A DNA stretch of 64,000 nucleotides from Trichosporon coremiiforme (lineage: Eukaryota > Basidiomycota > Tremellomycetes > Trichosporonales > Trichosporonaceae). The stretch is taken from positions 1 through 64,000 of the forward strand of contig BCJJ01000021.1 in assembly GCA_039545355.1 (NCBI GenBank), given 5' to 3'. A model generated the notes under the pieces. It did not search any database and was not told the DNA's origin. It worked only from the letters and a program-made list of their open reading frames with translations. A program made the position numbers and the translations under genes. This document shows, piece by piece, positions 43,256-54,676 of this stretch. Each line of letters begins with the position of its first letter. Position 1 is the stretch's first letter.

Positions 43256-44669
43256 TAATATCTTTTGTCATTTTGGTTTCTCCGCGGACTGAAGCTTTTG
43301 CGGCTGTGAATGGGCGTGATCGCCGGCGCCTGCTAAGCATGAACGCTTAATCAAGGGCTGTCTGATGAGCATGTGTCTGCATGTGTACGCTTGCGTAGAG
43401 TGCGCGGTGTGTGTTTGCGCCCACGATATTTTTATTCTTACTCTTACTCATCTCTGTTCTCGTCGGCCGAGGACACCTGTCCATGATGAACGAGGCTAAC
43501 GGCCTTCGCATGCCATGCTGTGCTCTGAATAGAACTTAGATCTTCTTGGCCGACGTACCTGTTGTCCATGACTGGTGCTGCCCTCCGATTTGGGATGTCC
43601 TGTTGTCTGAAGCTTCCCGTCTCCCAATGCTTCGCTTCAGTCGCCGATTCTGGAGCGCCCACGAGTGAAACATTTCAGACGTCGTACACGTTTGCTCAGA
43701 TGGCGTTCTCAGTTTCCCGTTTCCGCGCCTGTCTGAGGAGTGGGCGTGTCCAGCGTCGCTTGGGCGAGAGTCGTGCCCGAGAGTCGTGCCCTACCTAGTA
43801 ATCACCGCCCATGGGGCCCACAGCCCTCGGCCATCGCACTCCGTCGAGTCAACCTCGTACTACCCCGCGCGTGGGCTTTAGTCTCTCAAGCATTAGCCAA
43901 GGAGACCCAAGGCTCCAAGAGCAGCGAGGGATGTCCTGCCAAGGATCCGAAAGCAACAGCGAGGCAGCGCGGCAAACGCGTCCAACTTTGGTGCCTTGCG
44001 CGCGCCGCGTCGGCTAGCGAGGTATGCCGTCACCTGGCTGTTTGCTGCTATCCCAAACCAGCCTAGTTTCGTCCCTCTACCGCGGACCGGGAGTCATGTG
44101 CGTCCCCGCTCGGGCTTGCGACATCTTGCAGTCTTCTACATGACCTGTGCAACCTTAACCTCCGAAGCATTGGTAGGGCTCGAGTCTCCATGAATTGCTC
44201 AGAATGCCAGGCCCCTCGGCCGGATCGCCACGCTCGCCCGTTCGCAGACTCGCATGCCACCGCAAAAAGAAGAGGTCCAGATCATCCGCAGATAACTGCC
44301 GGGGACAGTTGGGCACAGCGCTTGTTTCTAGGATGTAAGTGCGCTACAGACAGGCGAACGCGCTAGGTGAATTGGTTCAACTGCTCGCTACTGCCCGCTA
44401 CTCGCAATATAGAAGAGCGCGCCCGACCCATCAAGAATCCATCCATGCGGCACCATTGCGAGCACAGAGCGAACTCTCAGGATCTCGCAGACAAGCTGAG
44501 GGGTGCAGCTGAGGTAAGGCAGGGCGGGGCATCTCCGCGGGGCACCTGCATCGGGCCCAACATCAGCCGAGCTCAGTGCCCGTGTCAACAACCGCTTCCT
44601 CCTTTCCTATAAAGCGGGCCGCTGCCGGAAGATGGGACCCCAGTTCGCTCACCCTCCTTCCCTCTTGTC
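43256..44669. other. intergenic, promoter of the carboxylesterase
   Basis: About 1.4 kb without a supported gene. TATAAA at 44608-44613 lies 57 nt upstream of the carboxylesterase ATG. Confidence 0.45.
44608..44613 (+). promoter_or_regulatory. TATA box of the carboxylesterase gene
   Basis: TATAAA 57 nt upstream of the start codon at 44670, a normal distance for a highly inducible fungal gene. Confidence 0.55.
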
Positions 44670-46508
44670 ATGCGTTACCTCGGCGCAATTCTTCTTCTGT
44701 CGGCGGTCGTGTCAGCGGGGCTCATCACGGACCTGATCGACGACTTCCGCGACGCCTTTGGCCCTATCGCGCAGGAGCTTGCGCGCGGCGCGCTGTTCGC
44801 CGGCGGCGGGCTCCTCTCGGTGCTATGGAGGCAGGTATCGAACGTGTTCGCGGACCTGCTTAACCTCGCGATCCGGATCAATGCGTTCGCGAACCCCCTC
44901 GGCGACGTCGACGCCTACATCAACCCGGCCTCCGCAGCGGGCCGGCGCATCCGCGTCACCGGACACCACTTCCCGGACTTTGACTCTTTCCTCGGCATTC
45001 CCTATGCGAACCCGCTCACGGGCCGCAAGCGGTTCGACCACCCGACCCCGTTCAACTATACCGAGGACATCCAGGCCTTCACGCACGCAAAGGCGTGTCT
45101 CCAGACGCTCCCCCTGCTCGACGGCGTCACAGGACAGAGCGAGGACTGCCTGTACCTGAACGTGGTGACGCCCTCCAACTCGGTCGGCACCGACGTCCAG
45201 CACCCCGTCATGATCTGGCTGTTCGGAGGCGGCTTCTTCGGCGGCGCGGGGAGCTACTACTCGACCCTGGCGCCGCTCATGGTCAAGAAGAGCCAGGAGC
45301 TAGGTCAGCCCGTCATCCACGTCGCGATGAACTACCGCCTCGGCATCCATGGTTTCGGCATGGGCAGGCAGATGGCGGCCGAGAAGCTGGCAAACAACGC
45401 GATCCGCGACCAGCGTCTCGCCATCGACTGGGTCAGGGAGAACATTGCCAACTTCGGTGGAGACCCCAACAAACTCACTCTGTACGGCGAGAGTGCCGGA
45501 GCCATCTCCACCAGTATCCACCTCCTGAACCCCACCAACAAGGACGTCTTCAAAGGCGCCATCATGCAGTCTGGGCACGCGTCGACCATCCCAGTCCCCA
45601 AGACAGAGGACTACCAGCGCCCGTACGATGACTTTGTCGAGCTCGCCGGATGTTCGGACAGGGAGGACAGTCTCGAGTGTCTGCGCGACCTGAGCGAGGA
45701 CGAGATCCTCAGTGTCACGGCCCAGCACAGCAGGTTGAAGCAGTATGAGCTCGGTGTCACCAATGTCATCTGGCGTCCGACGATTGACGGCGACATCATC
45801 CCCGACTCGCCCTTCCGACTCCAGGCCGCCGGCAAGTTTGCCAACATCCCCATGATCACGGGCACGAACAAGGACGAGGGTACGCTGTTCGTCAACTGGC
45901 TCGCGCACACTGAGGACGACAACAGGCGCCTCATCAACAACATCCTCCCCGCGCCTCTGAGCGAGGACCTGTTCGCCAAGCTCTTCTCGGTGTACACGGC
46001 CGACCCGTCCATCGGGGCGCCCTTCGGCACGGGCCGGAACACCTTCCTCCTCTCGCCGTACTACAAGCAGGCGGCGGCCATTGCGACTGACGCGCTGTTT
46101 GTCAGCAAGGCCCGGTACTACTTGCAGCAGGCGAATGCGCACGGCAACCCGAACGTGTGGACGTACGCCTTCGAGGCCGCGACGCCCATCATCCCCGCCT
46201 TCCTGGGGACGATGCACGCGACAGAGCTGCTCTTCACCTACGGCATTGTCTCCAAATGGCTGCCCGTGGGATGGACGAGCAAGTCGGAGCGTGTGTCCCA
46301 GGCAATGATGGCGTACTGGATCGCCATTGCGCATAACCAGAACCCCAACACGGAGGGACAGCCGAACTGGCCCGCACACTCCGGCCCGAACGACAGGCAC
46401 GCCCAGCTCTTCTCCGACAAGGGCATCTTCCCCATCCCGAACACGTATCGCGACGACATGATGGATCTGTTCCAGGATCCGGCGCTCTATGGCGCCTTCT
46501 TCGCGTAA
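44670..46508 (+). CDS. secreted type B carboxylesterase/lipase
   Basis: An intronless 612-residue frame. Residues 1-16 (MRYLGAILLLSAVVSA) form a signal peptide. An unusual segment of about 60 residues (DLIDDFRDAFGPIAQELARG and following) precedes the catalytic domain. Type B carboxylesterase motifs follow: FLGIPYANP, SEDCLYLNV, IWLFGGGFFGG (oxyanion hole), NFGGDPNKLTLYGESAGA (catalytic Ser in GESAG), the acid in TNKDEGTLF and a His near GTMHATELLF. Such enzymes hydrolyse esters outside the cell, as do Candida rugosa-type lipases. The helical N-terminal insert has no counterpart I know. Extracellular, probably feeding the neighbouring uptake and catabolic genes. Confidence 0.93.
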   Translation: MRYLGAILLLSAVVSAGLITDLIDDFRDAFGPIAQELARGALFAGGGLLSVLWRQVSNVFADLLNLAIRINAFANPLGDVDAYINPASAAGRRIRVTGHHFPDFDSFLGIPYANPLTGRKRFDHPTPFNYTEDIQAFTHAKACLQTLPLLDGVTGQSEDCLYLNVVTPSNSVGTDVQHPVMIWLFGGGFFGGAGSYYSTLAPLMVKKSQELGQPVIHVAMNYRLGIHGFGMGRQMAAEKLANNAIRDQRLAIDWVRENIANFGGDPNKLTLYGESAGAISTSIHLLNPTNKDVFKGAIMQSGHASTIPVPKTEDYQRPYDDFVELAGCSDREDSLECLRDLSEDEILSVTAQHSRLKQYELGVTNVIWRPTIDGDIIPDSPFRLQAAGKFANIPMITGTNKDEGTLFVNWLAHTEDDNRRLINNILPAPLSEDLFAKLFSVYTADPSIGAPFGTGRNTFLLSPYYKQAAAIATDALFVSKARYYLQQANAHGNPNVWTYAFEAATPIIPAFLGTMHATELLFTYGIVSKWLPVGWTSKSERVSQAMMAYWIAIAHNQNPNTEGQPNWPAHSGPNDRHAQLFSDKGIFPIPNTYRDDMMDLFQDPALYGAFFA

Positions 46509-47023
46509 ACCCATCCACCCCTCAAACATCTTATACCCAAATCTCTCTTCTAGGTATTACTGCAGTCACTCTCTTAAATATGGACACTGTGTGTGAAGCT
46601 CAGGTCACCCAGGGTTATCAATAATCAGTCAGTGTCCTTCCTCCCCACGGTCGCGCTGCTGCGCAACCTGCGACCTGGACTTTGTGCCTATAGCTGCATG
46701 TGTTTTGCCTACGGAAAGCGTGCGCGAGGAACTTCTAGTCGCGCGCGGTATCTGATACTGTACAACCGGGGGAAGGTGAAGCGAAAGTCTGGAGAACGAT
46801 AAGGAGCGTGGTGCGTGCGTTGGTGCGGGGGATCGCGGGGCCGATCGCGTTAGTGTTGTTTTGGGCAGGTTGATTTGGGGGGCCGCCTCTGGCGCGGAGG
46901 TTAAATCGGGAGGGCGGCAATCCGACTCGGGGTTGCAGACGGCGCTGCGCGGTCGATGGGGCCGAGGTGTCGAGTTGAAGACGGAGGGGGGTCGGGGTGC
47001 GGGGTGCGGGGTGCGTGAAAGGA
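46509..47023. other. short intergenic between converging genes
   Basis: 3' ends of the carboxylesterase gene and the Ser-rich gene. No further feature seen. Confidence 0.5.
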
Positions 47024-49533
47024 CTAGAGATAGCCCTTCTGGAAGTGCGGGTTGCGCTCGAGTTCCTGGGCGAGCCCCGCCATGCCGGCCCACTTGCACT
47101 CTGCCTCGACGCGTTTCCTGCGTCCGTCGAGGAGAGGCCATGTGCCCGAGCACAGTCTGCTCGCAATGGCATGCCACGCGCTCGCGTCGCGCTGCAGCAG
47201 CACCGTGAGCTCAGTCACGACGCCGGAGGCAGAGGGACACGTTGACGCGCGCTTCCTCCGTGCCGACGACGTCGCAGAGCGCTGGCTGCTCTCGCGCGAC
47301 ACGCTTGTACTGGACCAGCCCGAGGGCGTGTACGAGCCGTAGCTTGCGCTACTAGGCCACGCCGGGCTGGGCGTTCCTCGTTGGCGGACTTGAGACAGAA
47401 CGGAAGGAAGCTCTGCCAGCGGCGGCAGCGGTGTCGGGCAGCTCGAGAGCGGGGCGCGGCGGCGCTCAGGCCGCAGGACGGGGATGGGCGAGACGCGCTC
47501 GTCCGCCTCCATGACTTCGAGGTATTCTTCGCTGACTGTCAGTTACGTCCTCATCCTCCTTAGCGGACGACTCACTGGAAGAAGCGGTACGACGGGTTCG
47601 GGTCGTACTCAAAGTCGGACTCTGCGTCCTCTGCATCCTCTGCGCTCTCGACCGAGCTGCCGTCCGTCATTTCCGGCCCGTGTTCGCCGTTCCCCTCGTA
47701 GGCCGCGTTGGAGTAGACAGAGTTCACGCTCTCGCCGGATCCCAGCAGACTAGCCGACGAGACCGAGTACGGCCGCAGCGCGTCCTCGATGAACTGGAAC
47801 AGGCGCCCGCCCGCGGGCCGCAGCGTGTCCAGCGTCAGCGTGACCGTGTGCGTGTTGGGATCCGTGTCGAGCGAAAACGCAAAGCGCAGCGTCACCAGCG
47901 TACTTGACTCGGTGCTGGGGCGGATCTGGTGTCCGACCACAATCGGGGAGAAAGCGCCATCGGGCTTGGACGTCTGCAACGGCCGGCGCCGGGGCATCGG
48001 GCCCGGGAGGCGGGGAGACACTTCCTCGTCGATGGTCGAGGCAAAGCTGGCCACAGACGGAGAGGGGGCGTGCGCCAGGCGCGGCGAGGGCGAGGGCGCA
48101 AGCGACGTGTGTGACGGCGAGGGCGCAAGCGACGTGTGTGACCGGTGAGTCCGCAATGACGTCGGCTGCACCTGCAACGGCTGCGTGCTGAACCCGTGGG
48201 AGGAACTGAAGGACGACGAGTGGTGTGCGCCCAACGACGCGCTGAGCCCCCCCGCAGGTGGTGCCGCGTTCTCGGCAGTGATGGTCAGCGACGATCGGCC
48301 CGTGCCGCTTGTGAGGCGGTGGCGGTGATAGGCAATGTCGATGTCGAAGCCGTCGTCGACCCTCTCGGGACGCTCGGGCTCGGGCGTGCACGGCGTGGCG
48401 GGGGTCTGTGGGCTGGCAGAGCTGTGCCCGCTGTGCCCGCTGTGCCCGCTATTCCCGCTCTGCGCACTCTGAGAGCTGAGGGAACGCACGAGGCTGGGGC
48501 CGTACCCGGCGCCCACAGCGCTGACTGAGACGTGGGCAGGGGCGTGCGAAGCGTGCGACACGGAGACGGACGGTTTCTGCTGGTGGAACTTGTGCGCGAG
48601 CGCCTGCTGCGAGTTCTGCCTTGAGGGCGGCTGGTGGTACTGCTGGTACGTCTGGTTGCTGGTGAACTGGAGCGACTGGTGCGGTTCCCGAGCCGCGGAA
48701 GGAACGTGGTGCGACCAGTCCACAGACTGGGCAGGCTGGTACGGTTTCCGCGGCTGGGTCTTCGGCGCGCGCAGGAGCTGGATTTCGACCTTCTCCTCGT
48801 CGAACGCTGGGCCCTCGAGGGAGGGCTCGATGCGCGGAGCGCGAGGAATGCTCTGCGCCGGGGCCGCGGAGCCTACACTCGGTCGCCGCGCTGACGCGCC
48901 GTTCATCGGCGAGCCATTCGCGGACCGCAGAGAAGTCTGCCGGTGCGGATACTGCGTGCACTTTTGCCGGCTCTGCGTCGCAGGCGAGGGCGTGTATGAG
49001 ATGCTCGCGTGCTGCATGTGCGCGGTCGCGTCCATTGGCGTGCGGACGATGGTCGCCCCCTGCCCCAGGCCGTGGTTGCTGCTGCTGGTGTTGTTGTACT
49101 GCCCGTGGGCGTGGGACTGGGAGTAGGAGCGCTGGATAGGGCGGGCCATCTTCCGCTTGAAGCTGGACAGCCGCCCGAAGGTGCTGTTCGGAGAGTGAGG
49201 AGAAGGGGGTGAATGAGGGGACGAGGGTGCGTCGTCGTCGGTCGCGGACACAGATGCGACGGGGGCGACGGTAGCGAAGGGCTTGTAGACGTTGCAGCGA
49301 GCGTGAGCGTGAGCGTGAGGGGGAGAGGGAGAGGGAGTGGGTGTTAACAGGAGCGTGCTTGTTGTGGTGGTAGGCGATATCGAGATGGAGGAAGCAGTGG
49401 AGGAAGCAGTGGAAGAAGCAGTGGAAGAAGTCAGCGACCAGGACTGGCCCTTCTTCTTTCCAATGCTACTTTTCGACATTGTGGTGCTGATGCTGGTGCT
49501 GGTGCTACGACGGGTGGATCTGACTGCGAGCAT
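47024..49533 (-). CDS. large Ser/Pro/Gln-rich protein, unknown function
   Basis: Two exons (49533-47576, 47531-47024) give 821 residues. Most of it is low complexity: Ser-Thr-Ala repeats (STASSTASSTASS near residue 38), His/Ala runs, GHSGHSGHSS and two copies of HTSLAPSPS. A more ordered part near residues 560-610 (STLVTLRFAFSLDTDPNTHT then VTLTLDTLRPAGGRLFQFIE) predicts beta strands and a helix. The C-terminal exon contains a helical region (VVTELTVLLQRDASAWHAIA, ECKWAGMAGLAQELERNP). The frame is long and uninterrupted, with a consensus intron, so it is a real gene. It could be a regulatory or scaffold protein. A start at the second ATG (49479, MSKSSIGKKK) is equally possible. Confidence 0.75.
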
Positions 49534-52500
49534 GCGCGAGCCGGTCGCGCTACGCTGAGTGGGGATCGAGGGTACGTCGGTGGTCGGGTGGTCGGGCGGT
49601 CGATGCTGATGACGCTAGACGGACGGCGCAGGGAAGGGTGGCGATCCATGCGCCGGAGGGGCAGTGAAGATGTCTCTGGTTCTATTGCTGGTAGGGATCG
49701 AGAAGAGGGATCGAGGAACGCGAGGGCCGACCGGCAGCGGTGGCTTGATATATACCTGACACCTCACGCATGGACGGCAGCGTGGGACCGAAGACAGTAG
49801 ACGGCCTGCGGTGAGATGTGAAGCTGAAGGAAGCAGGGGTCAGTGCATGTGAGTATGAGTGTGAGTGTGAGAGTGAGTATGCGCGAATGCGCGAGTGCCC
49901 GAGATGCGAGAACTGCCAGAGCCTGAGTGTCGTCGGGAGTGCTGGCAGCTGTGCTGTGCTGTGCTGTGCCGTGCGCGGTGCGCCGTGCGCCGTGCGTCAG
50001 GAGTCAGTCGCGTTCTCTTCTGCCCTGCCGTGTCGTCGTGCCCCGATGCGGCCATTCCAGCCAACACCCAACGAACGCAGCCTTAGATGGAACCCAGTGA
50101 ATCGAGGGTGTTTGCGTCCGGCGGCACGCGAGTCTGGAATGATGGGAATGAAGGATAACAGTCTGAGAGACCTCCGACCCAGACGTGAAACACTTCCGCT
50201 GCCTCCATCCGGCAGATTGCGTTGTCATGCCGCATCCAGTCTACAGTCTAGTATCTTATGCATACTTGCAGAAGCTTGGGAATCGAACGTCGAGGCTGCG
50301 AACATTGGATGCATACGTGAGAGCGGTCAAGCTCAGCCTCCGGATCTGGCCATACCGCACAGCACGGCACCGCTCGCGGCACCCAGGCTGCGGCGTCCTT
50401 GTTGTCGGGCACCGAGGGTCCCCGCAAGGTCCAGATCAATGTTGTCGTTCCTGGAACCCGTCTGCGCGTTTCGTCGTCCAACAAAGTGTCGCATCCGGCA
50501 AGTCGGTGCCGTTTCCAAGCTTATGCTTGAGCCAAAGGTGGTTCAAGTCGAGACCTTAGAGTGTGTCTCCCTCTCAACAGCACACATGCGGCACTTGCAG
50601 CTCTGACAGCGGGGTGAGATATACAGCACTGTCACACCCACACACAAACACGGCCTTGATACCGCGTCAATGCTGGCTGATGATCTGGGCCCTCTCCGAG
50701 GCGTCAGAGAGGCGCAAAGGGGCTGTCTCACAGCATTCTGTCAGAGTGTGCAGTTTCATCTCGCAGGAGGGCGTCCGCCGAAGTCGCTGGCGTAGCGGGC
50801 GCCAGGCTCATGTCCTCTCCGTCCCCTTCGCTCTTGTGAGCAGCGAACCGCGAACCTGAGTCGCAGCCCGTAGTGTGGGAGTTGATGAATTCTTTCGTAC
50901 ATCTCTCGTACTGATCTGACTGAATTCAACTACTGAATTTGGGTCTGCATGGACGTCCCGAGAGTACAGCCGGCGCGTCCATCGCAGCGACCACAAACCA
51001 CATGGGCGGCTGGCTGAAGGGTAGCAGGCGATTTCATGACAGAAAGGGGCAAATAGTTGGGGACGAACGAACGTGGATAGAGATGTTTGTGGCTGGTGGC
51101 GTCGCTCGGTGCGCCGCAGCCACCGATGGCGCAGCCCCGAGTCCGCTCCTTCCCAGCACTTCATGGCCAGTTGGGGGTCCACCCTCATTTCCCTGCAGTC
51201 ACCATTTCCTCACTCCCCGAAGATGAGTGCTGGCAGCTGATAGTCTGAAAGAGTGCTGGCTGGCTCAAGCTCACGGGGACGAGAGCACATGGGTGACCTG
51301 GATCAGGCCCCGCATCACTTGGCGAAGCACAGAGACCAGGGTGGCCCCGAATCTTAGCTGTTGAGATCCCAACAAGAGTCAGTCGTCGATCAAGTACAGT
51401 GAGAAGAAGAAGAGAAGAAAGCATACCGCGCTGGAACAGCCATGGACGCTTGTCTCAGGTGTTCCATTCTGTTTCACAACCGTGCCGTAGCGCCGTGCCG
51501 CCGACTTGCCTCTTACGCGTTCTGCTGTCGTGGTGTCCTGGATGGCGTGCAGCCGGGCGCCGCTGGCCCGTCGCCCGCTGGGACTGTTATCGCAGTGGGG
51601 TCCTGTTACAGACACAGTGGGTGCCATAAGTCTCCGGAATCAGGCGGCTTCTTCCCCTGTCGATGACTTCACAGACTGCCACGGAAGATCGGAAAGAAAG
51701 TCGACAAGAAGCAGCGTGGAGCTCTCGACAGGGAGAACGACAGGGGAAGCTTCGAGGGGAACATAGGAGTGAGGGACACAGAGAGAGAAAAGAACGTGTC
51801 GTCTGCGCATCGCAGCTTCTTGCTTCTCGTATGCCAGCAAGAAAAACAAGCCATCGTTAAGAAGAAGGGAGGAGTAAGGATGCATGCGACCGGGTGGTGT
51901 AGCAGTGCATGCTCCGGGCCGCCCAGCAGCCATCAGACTGGTCCTCCCGGCACATTACCAACCCTGTAGTCTCGCCATTCCAGCGTCCCCGGGCAGGTTG
52001 CTCCAGTCTCCCTCCCTGTCTCTTGTCCACCAGTTAGTCACTTCGGTATGGAGCCAAACTGCGTGCCTGCCCTCTGAGAGGGAGAGTCTCGGCGCGCACG
52101 GCGATTGAATCAGAACCTCTTCCGGCCCAGACGAGATCGCCAAGACCCCATATGCACATATGCATCACGCGCCGTTACATCTCAATGTTCATGGACAAAC
52201 AGGTGGATCTCGTCCGATGTGGAGGCCCCGATGGACCCCGCTTGGAGCGATGGACGCGGCGAGTGCCGCATGGGTAACCGCGTTGCTTCTGATGTCGAGA
52301 AGGGCGACGAGCTCCTATTATACATGTACGAGAAGCACGCACTGCCGTCCCCATCGACGCAACGGTCAGATACCCGTCGTGAGAATGAAACTCGGCGTCT
52401 CCTCGTCTCCTCGTCGTTGCATCGCAACATCGCCGTCCGTGAGCTGCCATCTCCCCAACGATGAGACCTCTAGATACAGTACCATGGCGATCGCGGCAGA

Positions 52501-52690
52501 GACTTACTTACGCTTCCGAGACGAGACAGTTGTCTACGTTCCTTAAGAGTGCACTGACCTCCATCGTTGGCAAAGGGATCACACGACCTCTCTCCCATGT
52601 CAGTCAGTCTGCCTTACTGCTTCTTGCGGCACCAGTTTACACGATCCCAATGCATGTACGAAGCCTATGTTACAACTGGTGTTTGTCTAT
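49534..52690. other. long gene-poor interval
   Basis: About 3.2 kb. Many short frames on both strands without domains. TG-rich simple sequence near 49840-49880 (GTGAGTATGAGTGTGAGTGT) and a GTGCTGTGCTGTGC run near 49950 are the only structured parts. It contains the upstream region of the Ser-rich gene and the 3' flank of the hydroxylase. Confidence 0.45.
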
Positions 52691-54676
52691 CTACTTTCCA
52701 TTAGCGGTGCCATTAGCCTGGGCGCGAATGTCGTCCTCCCTCTTCTCTCCCTCCTCCTTAGCCAGCCTGTCCTTCTTGAGGACCTGGATGGCCTTGTTCG
52801 TGGTCTCGGGTCCAGCCTTGGCGCCGAGCACGATAGCGAGCTGGGTCAGGAACTTTTCGCGGTCCTGCACCGCGTCGAGCGCCTGCGAGAGCTGGAGCCA
52901 CACGTCCTCGCGGTCGCTCTGCTCCTTAGAGAGCAGGACGGGGTCGGCAATGTCGCTGTTCGCGGGCGCCTCGGTCGCCTTGCCGGCCTTGAGCCAGGCG
53001 TCGACGGGGGGGATCGTCTTGCCACGAGCGAGCACGATGCCGTCCGGACGAACGACGACCATCTCGCCCGCCTCCGCGCCCCAGCTGGCCGCGGCACCGC
53101 CGTCCTCGCCCGCCTCGAGCGGAATGACCGTGACGCGCTCGTGAGGAAGCGCCTTCTGGATCGCGGCCGCGACCTTCTCGGCTTGCTCCGTGGCCGGGCC
53201 GACGGTGTAGACACCGAATCCGGGTCCGCGGGCACGGTGCAGAGACGTGGAGCCAATGACGCGGTCCTCGAGCGGCTCGCCGACCTGGAGACCGTTGGCC
53301 TCGGTCGCGACAGTGAGGGGCGAGCGGAGCGCGTGCGTCGCAGACGACTGGCGCGGGTTGATCAGGTGGTTGAACTCGGGCAGCACAGACGAGACCTGCA
53401 GCAGCGCGTCGCGCGTGCACCTGTATCCGTCCGAACCGGGGGTCATGATGAGGGTCGACTTGCCGGCCGAGGCAATGTTCTGCTCCCACGCGTCGTGGCG
53501 CTCCTTGGAGAAGGTGTGGAGGAGCTCGGGGGAGGCGTCGCCGTAGGTAACCGCGGCGAGCATCCAGGCGAGCGTGTCGGCGTCCTCCATACCAGAGTTC
53601 AGGCCGCGGACACCAAAGATGGGGACGAGGTGGGCGGCATCACCGGCGAACACGACACGGTTCTTGCCCTCCGGAGGGCAGAAGTCGGGGAGAGCAAGGG
53701 CGAGCGCCTTGTAGAAGCTGTGCCACTCGAGCGTCCACGGCTCCTTGGTGATGGTGCCGTTGTCCTCGAGCCAGGAGAGGTGCTTGGTGATACGAGCGAT
53801 GATGGCCTCGCGCGTCGTCTCGTGCGAGACGTCCTCGCCGTCGTTCAGCTGGTAGTCGATGCGCCAGATGTCGTCCGGCTGCTTGTGCATGATGACGGTC
53901 GAGCCGGGGTTGGAGGGCGGGTCGAACCAGACGCGGCGCGCGATGGGAAGCTGGCTCTTCCAGTGGATGTCGGCGATCACGTACTTGCCCTCGTAGGCGG
54001 TGCCCTGGAGGTGGAGGCCGAGGGACTCGCGGATCTTGGAGCGACCTCCGTCCGAGGCGACGACGCGGTCGGCGCGCAGCGTGCGCTCGCCGTCGGCGCT
54101 CTCAACAGTGAGGGTGACGCCCTTGTCGTCAGGCTTGATGTCCTTCAGCGCCGAGCCCCAGAGCATGGTGACGTTGGGGCAGTGGTCGATCTCGGCGAGC
54201 TGGAAGTCCTCGTACTCGCACTGCCCGATGTTGAACATGGGCAGGCGGAGGTTGCTGGGGTCCTGCGGCATCTCGAAGCTGAGCACCTCCTCAGAGCGGT
54301 AGTACGAGGTTCCGCCGACCCATCCGAGCGCGCGCTTCGCCAGCTTGTCGCCGTAGCCGAGACGGTCGCAGATCTCAAACGTGTGGCGCGAGTAGCAGGT
54401 CGCGCGGGAGCCGAAGGAGGCGCCGATGCCCTGGTCAACGACGGCGACCTTGATTCCGCGCTTGCCGAGGCCGAGGGCGGTGGCCAGGCCGACGGGGCCG
54501 GCTCCAACGACGATAACGGGCCATGACTGGCCCTCGGGGGTCGACTCGTAGTGCGCGGCCTCGTACTTGCGCGGGTGGTAGTAGTGTTCAGACGGCTGGT
54601 TCTCGATAGCAGTGGGCATGGTGGTCGAGGGTGTTGGGGTTGGAGTCGAGGTCATCGTTGTAGTTCTTATATGCAA
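52691..54676 (-). CDS. FAD-dependent aromatic hydroxylase (group A monooxygenase)
   Basis: An intronless frame of up to 661 residues. It has the class A flavin monooxygenase motifs: VIVVGAGPVGLATALGLG (FAD dinucleotide loop), RVVASDGGRSKIRESLG (DG motif), and FAGDAAHLVPIFGVRGLNSG then MEDADTLAWML (second FAD motif). A C-terminal thioredoxin-like domain ends EMVVVRPDGIVLARG. This is the phenol 2-monooxygenase/MhpA/PheA type. Such enzymes use NAD(P)H and O2 to hydroxylate phenolic or aromatic acids in the cytosol. The exact substrate is not readable from sequence. ATGs at 54676, 54655 and 54619 are all possible; the third sits closest to the conserved domain. It may act with the acyl-CoA ligase further right in aromatic catabolism, but the genes are 7 kb apart. 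Confidence 0.92.
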   Translation of the reverse strand: MHIRTTTMTSTPTPTPSTTMPTAIENQPSEHYYHPRKYEAAHYESTPEGQSWPVIVVGAGPVGLATALGLGKRGIKVAVVDQGIGASFGSRATCYSRHTFEICDRLGYGDKLAKRALGWVGGTSYYRSEEVLSFEMPQDPSNLRLPMFNIGQCEYEDFQLAEIDHCPNVTMLWGSALKDIKPDDKGVTLTVESADGERTLRADRVVASDGGRSKIRESLGLHLQGTAYEGKYVIADIHWKSQLPIARRVWFDPPSNPGSTVIMHKQPDDIWRIDYQLNDGEDVSHETTREAIIARITKHLSWLEDNGTITKEPWTLEWHSFYKALALALPDFCPPEGKNRVVFAGDAAHLVPIFGVRGLNSGMEDADTLAWMLAAVTYGDASPELLHTFSKERHDAWEQNIASAGKSTLIMTPGSDGYRCTRDALLQVSSVLPEFNHLINPRQSSATHALRSPLTVATEANGLQVGEPLEDRVIGSTSLHRARGPGFGVYTVGPATEQAEKVAAAIQKALPHERVTVIPLEAGEDGGAAASWGAEAGEMVVVRPDGIVLARGKTIPPVDAWLKAGKATEAPANSDIADPVLLSKEQSDREDVWLQLSQALDAVQDREKFLTQLAIVLGAKAGPETTNKAIQVLKKDRLAKEEGEKREDDIRAQANGTANGK

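Noticed and set aside
45300..46529. 409-residue minus-strand frame opposite the carboxylesterase
   Set aside because: Antisense shadow of a gene with full catalytic motifs.
52667..54526. 619-residue plus-strand frame opposite the FAD hydroxylase
   Set aside because: It mirrors a well-supported enzyme on the minus strand. GC-rich third codon positions produce long antisense frames. Its sequence is Arg/Val/Leu/Gly-rich without any domain.
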